A program made the position numbers and the translations under genes. The notes under the pieces are model-generated. The model worked only from the letters and a program-made list of their open reading frames with translations, was not told the origin of the DNA and made no database searches. From NCBI GenBank assembly GCA_027051905.1, contig JALUGO010000030.1, positions 62,001 through 126,000 of the forward strand: 64,000 nucleotides of DNA, in the 5' to 3' direction. This stretch comes from Desulfurobacteriaceae bacterium. Lineage in GTDB: Bacteria; Aquificota; Aquificia; Desulfurobacteriales; Desulfurobacteriaceae. Shown here piece by piece: positions 35,850 through 44,248 of the stretch (positions are counted from its first letter, which is position 1; every line of letters starts with the position of its first letter).

Positions 35850-37066
35850 TGGTTGAACTGGTTAGGCTCTCAAACGGCCTGAAGGTTCTACTCAGAGAGG
35901 AAAAGGGTTTTGAAATACTTGCCGGAACTCTCTTTATGCCGGGAGGATCGTCTGCCGATCCCGTTGAAGGGATAACGCTCCTTACACTGAGGACTGCCTT
36001 TAAGAGGAGTTTAAAGCGTTCCCCTGAGAGTTTCTACTCTCTTCAGGAGCAGATGGGAACGCCGTTCTCTCCGGAGGTTTCAGTAGACTACTCTCAGCTC
36101 AGATTTCAGGCGGTTTCCCGTTTTTCCGGTGATTACGTAGCCCTTTTAACGGAAACCGTTCAGAGCCCCGGGTTTGAGGTTGAGAGCTTTGAGGTTGAGA
36201 AGTCTTCTCTGCTTGCTTCCATAAGGGCAAAGAGGGAGAACTCGTTTACCCTTGCCTACGAAACGGTTATGAGGATGACATACTGGGGAGCTCCCTACAG
36301 CAAAATGCCATACGGAAGCCTTGAAACCGTCTCATCTTTAGGGTTAGAGGACTGTTCAGACTGGTTCGGCAGAGCTTTCATCCCTGAGGGTTCCGTTGTT
36401 TCCCTCTGTGGAGACCTTAAAGGAGTTGATGGGGTTTTGAAGAGGCTTGAGGAGCTCCCGTTGAAACCTGCTAAAACGGAAAGGTTTAGCCTTTTGATAG
36501 AGGAGACGAAAACGGAGTTTGTTCAGAGGAAGGGTTCCGCTCAAACCTTTGTTCTGATAGCTCTGAACGCCCCTGCCGTTTCTGAGCCCCTCTACCCAGT
36601 TTACAAGCTCCTCAATACCGTTTTGGGTGAGGGGATTGGTTCTATCCTCTTTCAGGAACTCCGGGAGAAGAGGGGCTTTGCCTACTCAACTGGTTCCATC
36701 TACCCCTCAAGGGTTAACACGGGAAGGCTCCTTGTCTACATAGGGACTTCCCCTGAGAAGGAGGAGGCAGTGAGAGGGGAGCTCCGCGCTCTCCTCTCCC
36801 GGCTTCCGTCCCTAATCTCTGAGGAGCTTTTAGAGAGGAGCAGGCGCTACTTCAGAGGAACTTACTTGTTAGACCACGAAACCAGGGGAAAGAAAGCCTG
36901 GTATTCGGGGTTCTGGGAGATTCTCGGAAGGGGCTGGAATTATGACGAAGAGTTTTTAAAGGAGATAGAAAAGGTTGAATTTGAGGATATTTTAAGGGTT
37001 GCAGAAAAGATCTCTCAGGAGCCGTTCCACGAGGTTGTTGTAAAGGATGAAGAGGGTAGTTGTTAG
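35849..37066 (+). CDS. M16-family peptidase-like protein lacking the zinc site
   Basis: A 405-residue protein with two M16 half-domains. The C-terminal half has LREKRGFAYSTGSIYPS, the Arg/Tyr motif of the family. In the N-terminal half, where the catalytic HxxEH should follow the GSS region, the sequence reads GITLLTLRTAFKRS with no HxxEH, so it cannot bind zinc in the normal way. Such inactive members pair with an active subunit in heterodimeric M16 proteases. No active partner is encoded next to it, and there is no clear signal peptide. It overlaps the DUF523 gene by 20 bases. Confidence 0.82.
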   Translation: MVELVRLSNGLKVLLREEKGFEILAGTLFMPGGSSADPVEGITLLTLRTAFKRSLKRSPESFYSLQEQMGTPFSPEVSVDYSQLRFQAVSRFSGDYVALLTETVQSPGFEVESFEVEKSSLLASIRAKRENSFTLAYETVMRMTYWGAPYSKMPYGSLETVSSLGLEDCSDWFGRAFIPEGSVVSLCGDLKGVDGVLKRLEELPLKPAKTERFSLLIEETKTEFVQRKGSAQTFVLIALNAPAVSEPLYPVYKLLNTVLGEGIGSILFQELREKRGFAYSTGSIYPSRVNTGRLLVYIGTSPEKEEAVRGELRALLSRLPSLISEELLERSRRYFRGTYLLDHETRGKKAWYSGFWEILGRGWNYDEEFLKEIEKVEFEDILRVAEKISQEPFHEVVVKDEEGSC

Positions 37067-37538
37067 CGCGTGTCTTTTAGGCATCAACTGTAAGTATAAC
37101 GGCGGAAACAACAGAGATCCAAAAGTTGTAGAGCTCTTTAAAAGGGGAGTGGCTGTTCCCGTCTGTCCGGAACAGCTTGGAGGGCTTCCAACCCCAAGAC
37201 CCCCTGCCAAGATAACAGAGGGAGACGGCCTTACCGTTCTGTCGGGGAAGTCCAGAGTGCTGACCGTTGACGGTTCGGGTCTGGACGTGACTGAGAACTT
37301 CCTTAGGGGAGCTTACGAGGCTTTTTACGTGGCGGAGCTCCTTGGAGATAGCTGTGTAGCCTGCATTCTGAAGGAAAAGAGCCCCTCCTGTGGCGTCAGG
37401 AAGATCTACCGTTTTGAAAGCGACGACCTGAAGGATGGAATGGGCGTTGCGGCTGCTCTTCTCTACTCTAAAGGGTTTAAAATTGTATCTTCAGAAGATA
37501 GTGATGAGATAGAGAAAATCTTAAAGGAGATTGGATGA
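37047..37538 (+). CDS. DUF523 protein (TudS-type)
   Basis: A 163-residue protein with the DUF523 signature: SACLLGINCKYNGG at the start, PVCPEQLGGLPTPRPP in the middle and ILKEKSPSCG near residue 108. The three conserved cysteines match those that hold a 4Fe-4S cluster in TudS, a thiouracil desulfurase of this family. Whether this protein desulfurates thiolated bases is unknown, but the match of the cysteine pattern is good. It overlaps its neighbours by 20 and 4 bases. Confidence 0.87.
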   Translation: MKRVVVSACLLGINCKYNGGNNRDPKVVELFKRGVAVPVCPEQLGGLPTPRPPAKITEGDGLTVLSGKSRVLTVDGSGLDVTENFLRGAYEAFYVAELLGDSCVACILKEKSPSCGVRKIYRFESDDLKDGMGVAAALLYSKGFKIVSSEDSDEIEKILKEIG

Positions 37539-38608
37539 GCAGACTTCCAAAACTGAAAATTAAAAACCTTGAACCTAAATACCCCATTATTCAGGGCGGA
37601 ATGGGGGCAAAAGTCTCCCTACACAGGCTTGCTTCTGCTGTTGCCAACGCCGGCGGAATAGGGGTAATTTCCGCTGTTCTCCTCCACGAGAAGGACAGGT
37701 CAAAGCCCATGAAGACTACCTGTAAGGGAATAGACGTTGAGAGCGTTGGTTTAAAGCCCTACCACTACGCCCACGAGCTGGCAGAGGAGATAAGGAAGGC
37801 CAAAGAGCTTGCTCCCAACGGGATAATCGGCGTTAACATAATGTATGCCCTTACCCACTTCTACGAGCTCCTGATGACCGCCATAGACGCCGGAGCAGAC
37901 CTGATAATTCAGGGAGCCGGTTTCGGAAAGGATGTTTTCAAAATCTGTAACACCTTTGACATGCCGCTTATAGAGATCGTTGCAACTCCTAAGGGAGCAA
38001 AGCTCTCAGAAAGGTTGGGGGCAGCTGCCGTTATCGTTGAGAGCGGGGAGGCCGGGGGACACCTTGGAACGATGGAGAGTCTGTGGGACGTTCTCCCCTC
38101 AATTGTTGAGGCCGTCAATATTCCCGTTATAGCTGCCGGTGGGATTTTCGACGGAAAGGACATGGCAAGGGCTTTTGAGATGGGGGCTAAAGGAGTCCAG
38201 ATAGCGACCCGTTTTATAGCAACCTACGAGTGTGATGCTGCACAGGAGTTTAAGGACTACATAATCCAGGCAAAGCCAGAGGATTCCATCTACATAAAGA
38301 GCCCCGTTGGAATGCCAGCCCATGCCGTCAGAAATCCCTTTACAGAAAGACTTGAGAGGGAGGGAAAGATTCCCCACAAGTGTCCCTTTAACTGTTTAAA
38401 AACCTGCTCCGGCGAGGATTCTATATACTGTATTGCAGACGTTCTTCTTAAGTCCGTTTCCGGAGACGTTGAGAGGGGTCTTGTCTTTTCCGGTAGCAAC
38501 GTTGGAAGGGTTAACAGGATGTATAGCGTTAAGGAGCTCATAGACGAGCTTGTCAGGGAGTGTGAGGAGGAGCTTGATAGGAAAAACCTTAATTTCGGGG
38601 AGGAGTAG
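37535..38608 (+). CDS. Nitronate monooxygenase-like FMN enzyme with C-terminal Cys cluster
   Basis: A 357-residue TIM-barrel flavoprotein of the 2-nitropropane dioxygenase/FabK group. IIQGGMGAKVSLHRLASAVA, VESGEAGGHLG and IAAGGIFDGKDMARAFEMGA are the FMN-binding features. The C-terminal part has KCPFNCLKTCSGEDSIYC, four cysteines that could hold an iron-sulfur cluster and are not part of classic nitronate monooxygenase. An anaerobe is unlikely to use it as an oxygenase; an enoyl reductase or electron-transfer role is possible. Function not assigned further. Confidence 0.82.
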   Translation: MSRLPKLKIKNLEPKYPIIQGGMGAKVSLHRLASAVANAGGIGVISAVLLHEKDRSKPMKTTCKGIDVESVGLKPYHYAHELAEEIRKAKELAPNGIIGVNIMYALTHFYELLMTAIDAGADLIIQGAGFGKDVFKICNTFDMPLIEIVATPKGAKLSERLGAAAVIVESGEAGGHLGTMESLWDVLPSIVEAVNIPVIAAGGIFDGKDMARAFEMGAKGVQIATRFIATYECDAAQEFKDYIIQAKPEDSIYIKSPVGMPAHAVRNPFTERLEREGKIPHKCPFNCLKTCSGEDSIYCIADVLLKSVSGDVERGLVFSGSNVGRVNRMYSVKELIDELVRECEEELDRKNLNFGEE

Positions 38609-39307
38609 ATGAGAAAACTTCTTGGGATAGCTCTACTTTCCATTGCCTCCTTTGGTTGTGCAACGGTTGGGCAGCAGTCAAACACGGATATCTCTTCTCT
38701 GAAGGCCGAGATTGAGGCGCTGAAGGCCAGGGTTTCCCTCAACGAGAAGAAGGTTAACGGCCTTGAGGAGAGGGTTTCAAAGGTAGAGGACAGAGTTGCC
38801 ACAAACGAGCAGAACATCTACGACCTTAAAAAAGAGGTTGAGCAGCTGAAAGGCGTTGTTTCTCAGGTTACGGTGGGAGCTCCCGTTCAGCAGCAGGAAA
38901 GTTCCCAGAAACCCCAGCCTGTGGTTCAGATGGGGGCGAAGGATCTCTACCGTCAGGCCTTTAATGCCATGGAAGCAGGAGACTTTGATAAGGCGGAACA
39001 GCTCTTCCAGCAGCTGGTTCAGCAGTATCCCGACAGCGACCTTGCAGATAACGCCCTCTACTGGATAGGGGAAATCTACTACTCCCACAACGACTATGAA
39101 ACCGCAGCCAAATATTTCCAGCAGGTTATAGAGAAGTATCCCGACGGAAACAAGGTTCCCGCTGCCATGCTTAAACTTGCCCTCTCTTATAGGGGAATGG
39201 GAGATATAAATAAAGCTAAAGAGATTCTTCAGGAGGTTATTCAGAAATATCCGGGAACGCCGGAGGCCGGAATAGCCAAGGTGAAACTCATGGAGTTAGA
39301 GAGGTAA
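38609..39307 (+). CDS. cpoB: Outer-envelope coordinator CpoB/YbgF-like lipoprotein
   Basis: A 232-residue periplasmic protein. The signal peptide MRKLLGIALLSIASFGCATV ends in a lipobox Cys at position 17. A coiled coil follows (about residues 28-88, heptads with SLKAEIEALKARVSLNEKK), then a Gln-rich linker and three TPR repeats (YRQAFNAMEAGDFDKAEQLF, YWIGEIYYSHNDYETAAKYF and ALSYRGMGDINKAKEI). This is the CpoB/YbgF layout, linked to Tol-Pal and septal wall synthesis. No tol genes are next to it. Confidence 0.85.
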   Translation: MRKLLGIALLSIASFGCATVGQQSNTDISSLKAEIEALKARVSLNEKKVNGLEERVSKVEDRVATNEQNIYDLKKEVEQLKGVVSQVTVGAPVQQQESSQKPQPVVQMGAKDLYRQAFNAMEAGDFDKAEQLFQQLVQQYPDSDLADNALYWIGEIYYSHNDYETAAKYFQQVIEKYPDGNKVPAAMLKLALSYRGMGDINKAKEILQEVIQKYPGTPEAGIAKVKLMELER

Positions 39308-39308
39308 G

Positions 39309-39692
39309 ATGGAGATAGACGAGAGAGGCATTAAGGGACTTGCCTGCAGGGCTGTTGACCTATGGCTCAACCTTGAGATAGGAAAATGCAGGCCAGACAG
39401 CAACTATAATCAGGTGATTGAGTTCCTGAAGCAGCGGTTTAAGAGTGAAGAGATAAATCCGCTTCTCCTGACTTTAGGGCTTCTTGAGATGGCGCTTTTA
39501 GAGGATGCCCTGAAGAGCAAACCTTACCTTACCGAAGAGGAGAGGGAGAAGATTATTCACGATGTAGTAGAATCTCTTGCTGAGAATTTCCCGAAAATAG
39601 TTGATGAGATGGAGCCGATTTTAGACCTCGTTGAGAGGAGGATAAAGGAGTTCAGGGAGCTCTCCAAAAAGTATAGGTCGGGAGGAGACTAA
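39309..39692 (+). CDS. Uncharacterised 127-residue helical protein
   Basis: I do not recognise a family. The protein is all-helical by appearance, acidic, without signal peptide or membrane segment: an N-terminal GLACRAVDLWLNLEIGKCRP with two cysteines, a central LLLTLGLLEMALLEDALK and a charged C-terminal helix. It lies one base after cpoB and directly before inositol-phosphate synthase, so it is co-transcribed with both. Its position could suggest a small partner of the synthase, but nothing in the sequence shows this. Confidence 0.65.
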   Translation: MEIDERGIKGLACRAVDLWLNLEIGKCRPDSNYNQVIEFLKQRFKSEEINPLLLTLGLLEMALLEDALKSKPYLTEEEREKIIHDVVESLAENFPKIVDEMEPILDLVERRIKEFRELSKKYRSGGD

Positions 39693-40790
39693 ATGTCAAA
39701 AAAAGTAAAGCTGGCGATAGTTGGAGTTGGAAACTGTGCAAGTTCTTTGGTTCAGGGAATTTACTACTACCAGAATAAGGGAGAGGAAGAGATCTCTGGC
39801 CTTATGCACTACGACATAGGGGGCTATAAACCCTGGGATATAGAGGTTGTGGCGGCCTTTGACATAGATGCCAGAAAAGTTGGTAAGGACGTCAGCAAGG
39901 CCATCTTTGAGAAGCCCAACTGCACGACTGTTTTCTGCCCCGACGTTCCTGAGATGGGCGTTGAAGTTCAGATGGGCCCCATAATGGACGGTTTTGCAGA
40001 ACACATGCTCGACTACCCTGAAGACCAGCGTTTCGTTCCTGCCGATAAGGAACCCGTTGACGTTGTTAAGGTTCTGAAGGAGAGCGGAGCTGAGGTTGTT
40101 GTTAACTACCTGCCCGTCGGTTCAGAGGAAGCAACCCGTTACTACGCCCAGTGTGCGTTGGAGGCAGGCTGTGCCTTTGTTAACTGTATTCCCGTATTTA
40201 TAGCTTCAGATGAGGAGTGGGCACAGAAGTTTAAGGAGAAGGGGCTTCCAATAGTTGGTGATGACATAAAGTCTCAGGTTGGAGCAACGATAACCCACAG
40301 AGTCCTTGCAACCCTTATGGCCGACAGGGGCGTTTCGATAGACAGAACCTACCAGCTCAACTTCGGCGGAAATACAGACTTCCTCAACATGCTTGAGAGG
40401 AAGAGGCTGAAGACGAAAAAGGTCTCAAAAACGGAGGCCGTTCGCTCACTCATTCCCTACCCCATCGACGACAACAACATCCACATCGGCCCCAGCGACT
40501 ACGTTCCCTGGTTAAAGGACAACAAGATCGCCTACATAAGGCTTGAGGGAAGGTTGTTTGGCGATGTCCCCATGTATATAGAGTTGAAGCTCTCCGTTGA
40601 GGACTCTCCAAACAGCGCCGGTTCTGCCATAGATGCCATAAGGTGTGCAAAGCTTGCGATGGACAGGGGGATTTCAGGACCTCTCTACTCCATCTCCTCT
40701 TACACTATGAAGCATCCGCCGGTTCAGTATCCGGACTGGAAGGCCAAAGAGCTTGTTGAGAAGTTTATTGCAGGAGAGATTGAGAGGTAA
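39693..40790 (+). CDS. ino1: Myo-inositol-1-phosphate synthase
   Basis: Converts glucose 6-phosphate to inositol 1-phosphate with catalytic NAD. 365 residues, the short prokaryotic form. The Rossmann motif [14 protein letters not shown] is near residues 11-24; later landmarks are [36 protein letters not shown] and [12 protein letters not shown]. In thermophiles the product feeds di-myo-inositol phosphate, a heat-protective solute, or inositol lipids; which applies here is not shown. A bidirectional hairpin follows. Confidence 0.95.
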   Translation: MSKKVKLAIVGVGNCASSLVQGIYYYQNKGEEEISGLMHYDIGGYKPWDIEVVAAFDIDARKVGKDVSKAIFEKPNCTTVFCPDVPEMGVEVQMGPIMDGFAEHMLDYPEDQRFVPADKEPVDVVKVLKESGAEVVVNYLPVGSEEATRYYAQCALEAGCAFVNCIPVFIASDEEWAQKFKEKGLPIVGDDIKSQVGATITHRVLATLMADRGVSIDRTYQLNFGGNTDFLNMLERKRLKTKKVSKTEAVRSLIPYPIDDNNIHIGPSDYVPWLKDNKIAYIRLEGRLFGDVPMYIELKLSVEDSPNSAGSAIDAIRCAKLAMDRGISGPLYSISSYTMKHPPVQYPDWKAKELVEKFIAGEIER

Positions 40791-40794
40791 TTAC

Positions 40795-40809
40795 GGGGCT
40801 CCGCGCCCC
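40795..40809. terminator. GC hairpin between convergent ino1 and panD
   Basis: GGGGC (40795-40799), loop TCCGC, GCCCC (40805-40809). It lies in the 24-base gap between the stop codons of ino1 (plus) and panD (minus). The T-tract is weak on both strands (ATTTCC; TAATTACC), so it is a plausible shared terminator but not a strong one. It resembles the hairpin after nuoN in its TCC loop. Confidence 0.45.
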
Positions 40810-40814
40810 ATTTC

Positions 40815-41195
40815 CTAAACCAAAAGTCCTCCAGAAGTTCTGCTTACCTTAACAGGTCTGTTCTCCTCATCTACTAAAACAACGGTTGGAGAGAACTCCT
40901 TTATCTCTTCCTCTGTGAGCTCGCAGTAGCTTACAATTATTACCACGTCTCCCTTTTGAACTTTCCTTGCTGCTGCTCCGTTGAGGCAGATCTCGCCGCT
41001 TCCCGGCTCTCCGGGGATTACGTAGGTTGAGAACCTTTCGCCGTTTGTGACGTTGTATATGTCAACCTTCTCATACGGGTAGATGTCTGCCAGTCTCAGG
41101 AGCTCGCTATCTACGGTTATGCTTCCCTCGTAGTTGAGATCGGCTCCCGTTACCGTAGCCCTGTGGATTTTCGACTTAAACATTATCCTCTTCAT
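40815..41195 (-). CDS. panD: Aspartate 1-decarboxylase
   Basis: Makes beta-alanine for pantothenate and CoA synthesis. 126 residues. The zymogen self-cleaves at Gly24-Ser25 to form the pyruvoyl group; here YEGSITVD places Gly24 and Ser25 exactly. Lys9 in [10 protein letters not shown] and Tyr58-type residues in the [10 protein letters not shown] stretch are also conserved. The ATG at 41193-41195 (AAGGAGTG upstream) gives these positions; the frame is open further but not conserved. Confidence 0.96.
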   Translation of the reverse strand: MKRIMFKSKIHRATVTGADLNYEGSITVDSELLRLADIYPYEKVDIYNVTNGERFSTYVIPGEPGSGEICLNGAAARKVQKGDVVIIVSYCELTEEEIKEFSPTVVLVDEENRPVKVSRTSGGLLV

Positions 41196-41224
41196 CGGCC
41201 ACTCCTTGTGGGAGTTTGCAACAC

Positions 41225-41269
41225 TAAATATAGTTTGGCAAGCTGGTTTGAGAAGATAACCTATATTTA
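41225..41269. promoter_or_regulatory. Symmetric divergent promoters in an inverted repeat
   Basis: TAAATATAG (41225-41233) and CTATATTTA (41261-41269) form a perfect 9-base inverted repeat with 27 bases between. Each arm supplies a TATATT -10 pointing outward: minus strand toward panD (start near 41220, leader ~25 bases) and plus strand toward the MEMO1-family gene (start near 41274, leader ~30 bases). The -35 regions would interlock in the spacer. -35 matches are weak (TTCTCA on the minus strand). Confidence 0.45.
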
Positions 41270-41304
41270 AGTAACGGAAAGACAAAGGATTTAAGGAGGG
41301 AGAG

Positions 41305-42108
41305 ATGGTAAGGTATCCGGCTGTTGCAGGTCAGTTCTACCCGGGGACGGTTGAGGAGCTCCGCCTCTTTTTAGACTCATTCTGCAGGAGGGAGCTCCCC
41401 AAAGTTAAGGCGAAGGCTGTCATCGTTCCCCACGCAGGCTACATCTACTCTGGTAAGGTTGCAGGGGAGGCTTACAGCAGGGTTGAGATACCGGCAGACT
41501 GCGTTGTTATGGGGCCCAACCATACAGGTTTGGGAAAACCTGCTTCTGTATTTCCTGAAGGGGTGTGGCTTACTCCCCTGGGGGAGGTTCCTGTAAACCG
41601 TGAGATAGCCTATGAACTTGTTGAACGCTATCCTTTTGAGGCCGATACCACTGCCCACATATACGAGCACTCTTTAGAGGTTCAGGTTCCGTTTTTACAG
41701 CACTGTTCCGGCTACAGAGAAGACCTCTCAATAGTTCCCGTTGTCTTCCAGCACCTTTCCTACTCAGACTGTGTCTCTGCAGGAGAAGCCCTTGCAGAGG
41801 TTCTTGAAGAGCGGGATGCCCTTATAGTCATAAGCACAGACTTCTCCCACTACGTCTCGCAGCAGATGGCGGAGAAACTTGATTCCCTTGCTATAGATGC
41901 AATACTGAACCTTGACCCTGAGGAGCTTTACAGAAGAGTTCACAGCTACAACATCTCGATGTGCGGTGTGATTCCTGCCACTGTAGGTATTACCGCTGCA
42001 AAGCTTCTGGGGGCAAAGAGTTCAGAGCTGGTTATGTATAGAACTTCCGGAGATGTTACCGGAGACTACAGTCAGGTTGTTGGATATGCTGGGATCATCA
42101 TATATTAA
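41305..42108 (+). CDS. MEMO1-family protein (AmmeMemoRadiSam protein B type)
   Basis: A 267-residue protein of the MEMO family, related to extradiol dioxygenases. Conserved parts are [12 protein letters not shown] at the start, [52 protein letters not shown]-type as [13 protein letters not shown] and [12 protein letters not shown]. Metal-ligand histidines are in PHAGY and DFSHY. In many prokaryotes it accompanies an AMMECR1 protein and a radical SAM enzyme; neither is adjacent here. Biochemical role unclear. Strong site AAGGAGGG upstream. Confidence 0.88.
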   Translation: MVRYPAVAGQFYPGTVEELRLFLDSFCRRELPKVKAKAVIVPHAGYIYSGKVAGEAYSRVEIPADCVVMGPNHTGLGKPASVFPEGVWLTPLGEVPVNREIAYELVERYPFEADTTAHIYEHSLEVQVPFLQHCSGYREDLSIVPVVFQHLSYSDCVSAGEALAEVLEERDALIVISTDFSHYVSQQMAEKLDSLAIDAILNLDPEELYRRVHSYNISMCGVIPATVGITAAKLLGAKSSELVMYRTSGDVTGDYSQVVGYAGIIIY

Positions 42109-42111
42109 CTA

Positions 42112-42120
42112 TGATAGAAT
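42112..42120 (+). promoter_or_regulatory. Extended -10 promoter (TGATAGAAT) for the arsR-trx operon
   Basis: TGATAGAAT has the same form as the elements at 1365 and 7565. It overlaps the ATG at 42111 that opens the arsR frame, so that ATG cannot be the start if transcription begins near 42127. The better start is the TTG at 42147 with AGGAGG at 42137-42142. Confidence 0.5.
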
Positions 42121-42146
42121 TCGCTCAAACTTTAAGAGGAGGCAGT

Positions 42147-42434
42147 TTGGGGAAGGAGGAGCAGTTAGCTGAAGTTTTTAAAGCCCTTGCCCATCCCACC
42201 CGGGTGAAGATAGTTGAGTATCTGTCAGACGGGGAAAAGTGCGTTAAAGAGATATGGCAGGAGCTTGGCGTTCCCCAGCCGACGGTTTCCCAGCATATAA
42301 ACATACTGAAAACCGCCGGAATAATCTCCTACCGGAAGGACGGAGTTAAGACCTGTTACAGAATAGAGAAACCGATAGTTGTTAAAATACTGCAACTTTT
42401 AAAAGAGGAGGTTGATAATGGCTCAAGAGATTAG
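42147..42434 (+). CDS. ArsR/SmtB-family transcriptional regulator
   Basis: A 95-residue winged-helix regulator. The DNA-binding part is [40 protein letters not shown] and the wing [17 protein letters not shown]. The two cysteines, in GEKCVKE and in KTCYRIE, may sense metal or thiol oxidation; the classic ELCVCDL pair is not complete. It precedes trxA with a 17-base overlap, so it probably controls the thiol-redox operon and itself. The TTG at 42147 is preferred over the ATG at 42111 because it has AGGAGG four bases upstream and the ATG lies inside a -10 element. Confidence 0.87.
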   Translation: MGKEEQLAEVFKALAHPTRVKIVEYLSDGEKCVKEIWQELGVPQPTVSQHINILKTAGIISYRKDGVKTCYRIEKPIVVKILQLLKEEVDNGSRD

Positions 42435-42744
42435 AACTGTTGAGGAGTTTGAAAGGGAAGTTCTTCAATCTGATATTCCTGTTCTGGTTGACTTCTGGGC
42501 TCCCTGGTGTGGACCCTGTAGAATGCTTGCTCCTACCATCGACGAGCTTGCAGAGGAGTATGCAGGGAAGGTTAAGGTTGTAAAGGTGAATACTGACGAG
42601 CTTCCCATGGTTGCCATGCAGTATGGTATCAGGGGTATTCCTACCGTTATGCTCTTTGTCAACGGAGACGTTGCAGACGTTAAGGTTGGTCTTCAGCCCA
42701 AAGCTGTTTTTGAAAACATGATCCAGCGCGTTTTAGGGGAATAG
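42418..42744 (+). CDS. trxA: Thioredoxin
   Basis: A 108-residue thioredoxin with the active site [14 protein letters not shown] near residues 25-38, and the cis-proline loop [10 protein letters not shown]. It reduces protein disulfides in the cytoplasm. Start ATG 42418 with AGGAGG six bases upstream, inside the arsR 3' end. It is followed by its reductase. Confidence 0.97.
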   Translation: MAQEIRTVEEFEREVLQSDIPVLVDFWAPWCGPCRMLAPTIDELAEEYAGKVKVVKVNTDELPMVAMQYGIRGIPTVMLFVNGDVADVKVGLQPKAVFENMIQRVLGE

Positions 42745-42747
42745 TTG

Positions 42748-43671
42748 ATGGTGAAAGACGTTCTGATAGTAGGAGCCGGCCCGGCCGGGCTGGCTGCCGC
42801 CATCTACGCCGGCCGTTCGCAGCTTGAGACCCTTGTCCTCGACCAGATGCTTCCCGGCGGACAGCTTCTCATAACGGAGGAAATAGAGAACTATCCCGGC
42901 TTCTTTGAAGGCATTACAGGTTTTGAACTTTCTGAGAAGTTCAGACAGCACGCCGAGAAGTTTGGGGCAAAGATTGAGAGTGGAAAGCCCGTTGAGTCTG
43001 TTGATTTAGACGGAGACGTTTTTGTCGTTAAAGCCGGCGGTGAGGAGTTCAAGGGAAAGACCCTCATCTGGGCAGCCGGTTCTGTTCCCAGGAAGCTCAA
43101 CGTTCCTGGAGAGGCAGAGTTTGTAGGAAAGGGCGTATCTTACTGTGCCGTTTGCGATGGGGCCTTCTTTAAAGACAGAGTTGTTGCGGTTGTAGGCGGA
43201 GGCGATTCTGCATTAGAAGAGGCCTTATACCTTACTAAGTTTGCCAGTAAGGTTTACCTGATCCACAGGCGTGATAAGTTCAGGGCTGTGAAGATAATTC
43301 AGGACAGGGTAAAGAGGAACGAGAAGATAGAGCCCGTTCTTAACAAGGTTGTTCTCTCCATTAACGGAAAGGACTTCGTTGAGTCCCTTACTCTGAAAGA
43401 TACCGTAACGGGAGAAGAGACTCAGCTTCCCGTTGACGGCGTTTTTATCTTTATCGGAAACGAACCAAACGTTGCTCCTGTTGCACACCTGGTTGATACA
43501 ACGGAGCAGGGTTTCATAATTACCGATGATGAAATGAGAACTAAAACTCCCGGTCTTTTTGCCGCCGGGGATGTGAGGCACAAACCTCTGAAGCAGGTTG
43601 TGACGGCAGCGGCCGACGGAGCTGTTGCTGCAATGTCTGCAACTAAATACCTTGAGGAGAAGGAAGGGTAA
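42748..43671 (+). CDS. trxB: Thioredoxin reductase
   Basis: An FAD-dependent reductase of 307 residues. FAD site GAGPAGLAAAIYAGRS near the N-terminus, redox pair in YCAVCDGAFF near 134-143, NAD(P)H site VVGGGDSALEEALYL and the late AAGDVRHKPLKQVVTAAADG, here with AAGDVRHKPLKQVVTAA. The ATG at 42748 follows AGGGGA by 7 bases; a TTG is one codon earlier. The electron donor (NADPH or other) cannot be told. Confidence 0.97.
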   Translation: MVKDVLIVGAGPAGLAAAIYAGRSQLETLVLDQMLPGGQLLITEEIENYPGFFEGITGFELSEKFRQHAEKFGAKIESGKPVESVDLDGDVFVVKAGGEEFKGKTLIWAAGSVPRKLNVPGEAEFVGKGVSYCAVCDGAFFKDRVVAVVGGGDSALEEALYLTKFASKVYLIHRRDKFRAVKIIQDRVKRNEKIEPVLNKVVLSINGKDFVESLTLKDTVTGEETQLPVDGVFIFIGNEPNVAPVAHLVDTTEQGFIITDDEMRTKTPGLFAAGDVRHKPLKQVVTAAADGAVAAMSATKYLEEKEG

Positions 43672-43672
43672 G

Positions 43673-44248
43673 ATGAAGAAGCTTCTAACCGCCGCTTTGG
43701 TTTTCTCTCTCGTTGCTCTTTCCGGCTGTCAGAAGGAGAGCTCTACCTCTGCGAAACCTGTTGAGAAGAGCTCTGTAAGCTCTAGCGGTAAAAGCAGTGA
43801 AAGTCAGGGATTGAAGGCTTACGACTTTATGTTTACAGACGTTAACGGTAAAACTCATCACCTTTCAGATTACAAGGGGAAGGTTGTTATTGTTCAGTTT
43901 TTCGGAACTTACTGCCCTCCGTGCAGGGCGGAGATGCCTGTTCTTGAGAAGATTTACAGAGACTACAACGGGAAGGTTGTTGTTATCGGTCTTTCCGTTG
44001 ACTATACGGGAGCTCCTCCCGGAAAGCTCAAGCCTTTTGTTGAAGAGATGGGGGTAAGCTACCCGGTAGGTCCTTCCTCTGATAAGGCGTGGGAGGAGTA
44101 TGCCGGGAAAATCACAGGCCTTGATTCTATCCCTCAGACATTCATAATCGACAAGAACGGCTTTATCCGCTACTACGAGGTAGGTTTTATGCCTTCCTAC
44201 GAAAACCTCTTCAGAAAAGCTGTTGATCAGCTCCTCAAAGAGGGGTAA
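43673..44248 (+). CDS. TlpA/ResA-like thioredoxin-fold lipoprotein
   Basis: A 191-residue exported lipoprotein. The signal peptide MKKLLTAALVFSLVALSGCQ ends at Cys19, followed by a Ser/Lys-rich linker of about 30 residues and a thioredoxin fold with QFFGTYCPPCRAEMP (CPPC active site) and the cis-Pro IPQTFIIDKNG. Such proteins reduce disulfides outside the membrane, for example during cytochrome c maturation. It shares an operon with trxA and trxB. Confidence 0.9.
   Translation: MKKLLTAALVFSLVALSGCQKESSTSAKPVEKSSVSSSGKSSESQGLKAYDFMFTDVNGKTHHLSDYKGKVVIVQFFGTYCPPCRAEMPVLEKIYRDYNGKVVVIGLSVDYTGAPPGKLKPFVEEMGVSYPVGPSSDKAWEEYAGKITGLDSIPQTFIIDKNGFIRYYEVGFMPSYENLFRKAVDQLLKEG

Noticed and set aside
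42111-42146. ATG at 42111 as the arsR start
   Set aside because: It lies in an extended -10 element, has no ribosome site, and a TTG with AGGAGG follows at 42147.
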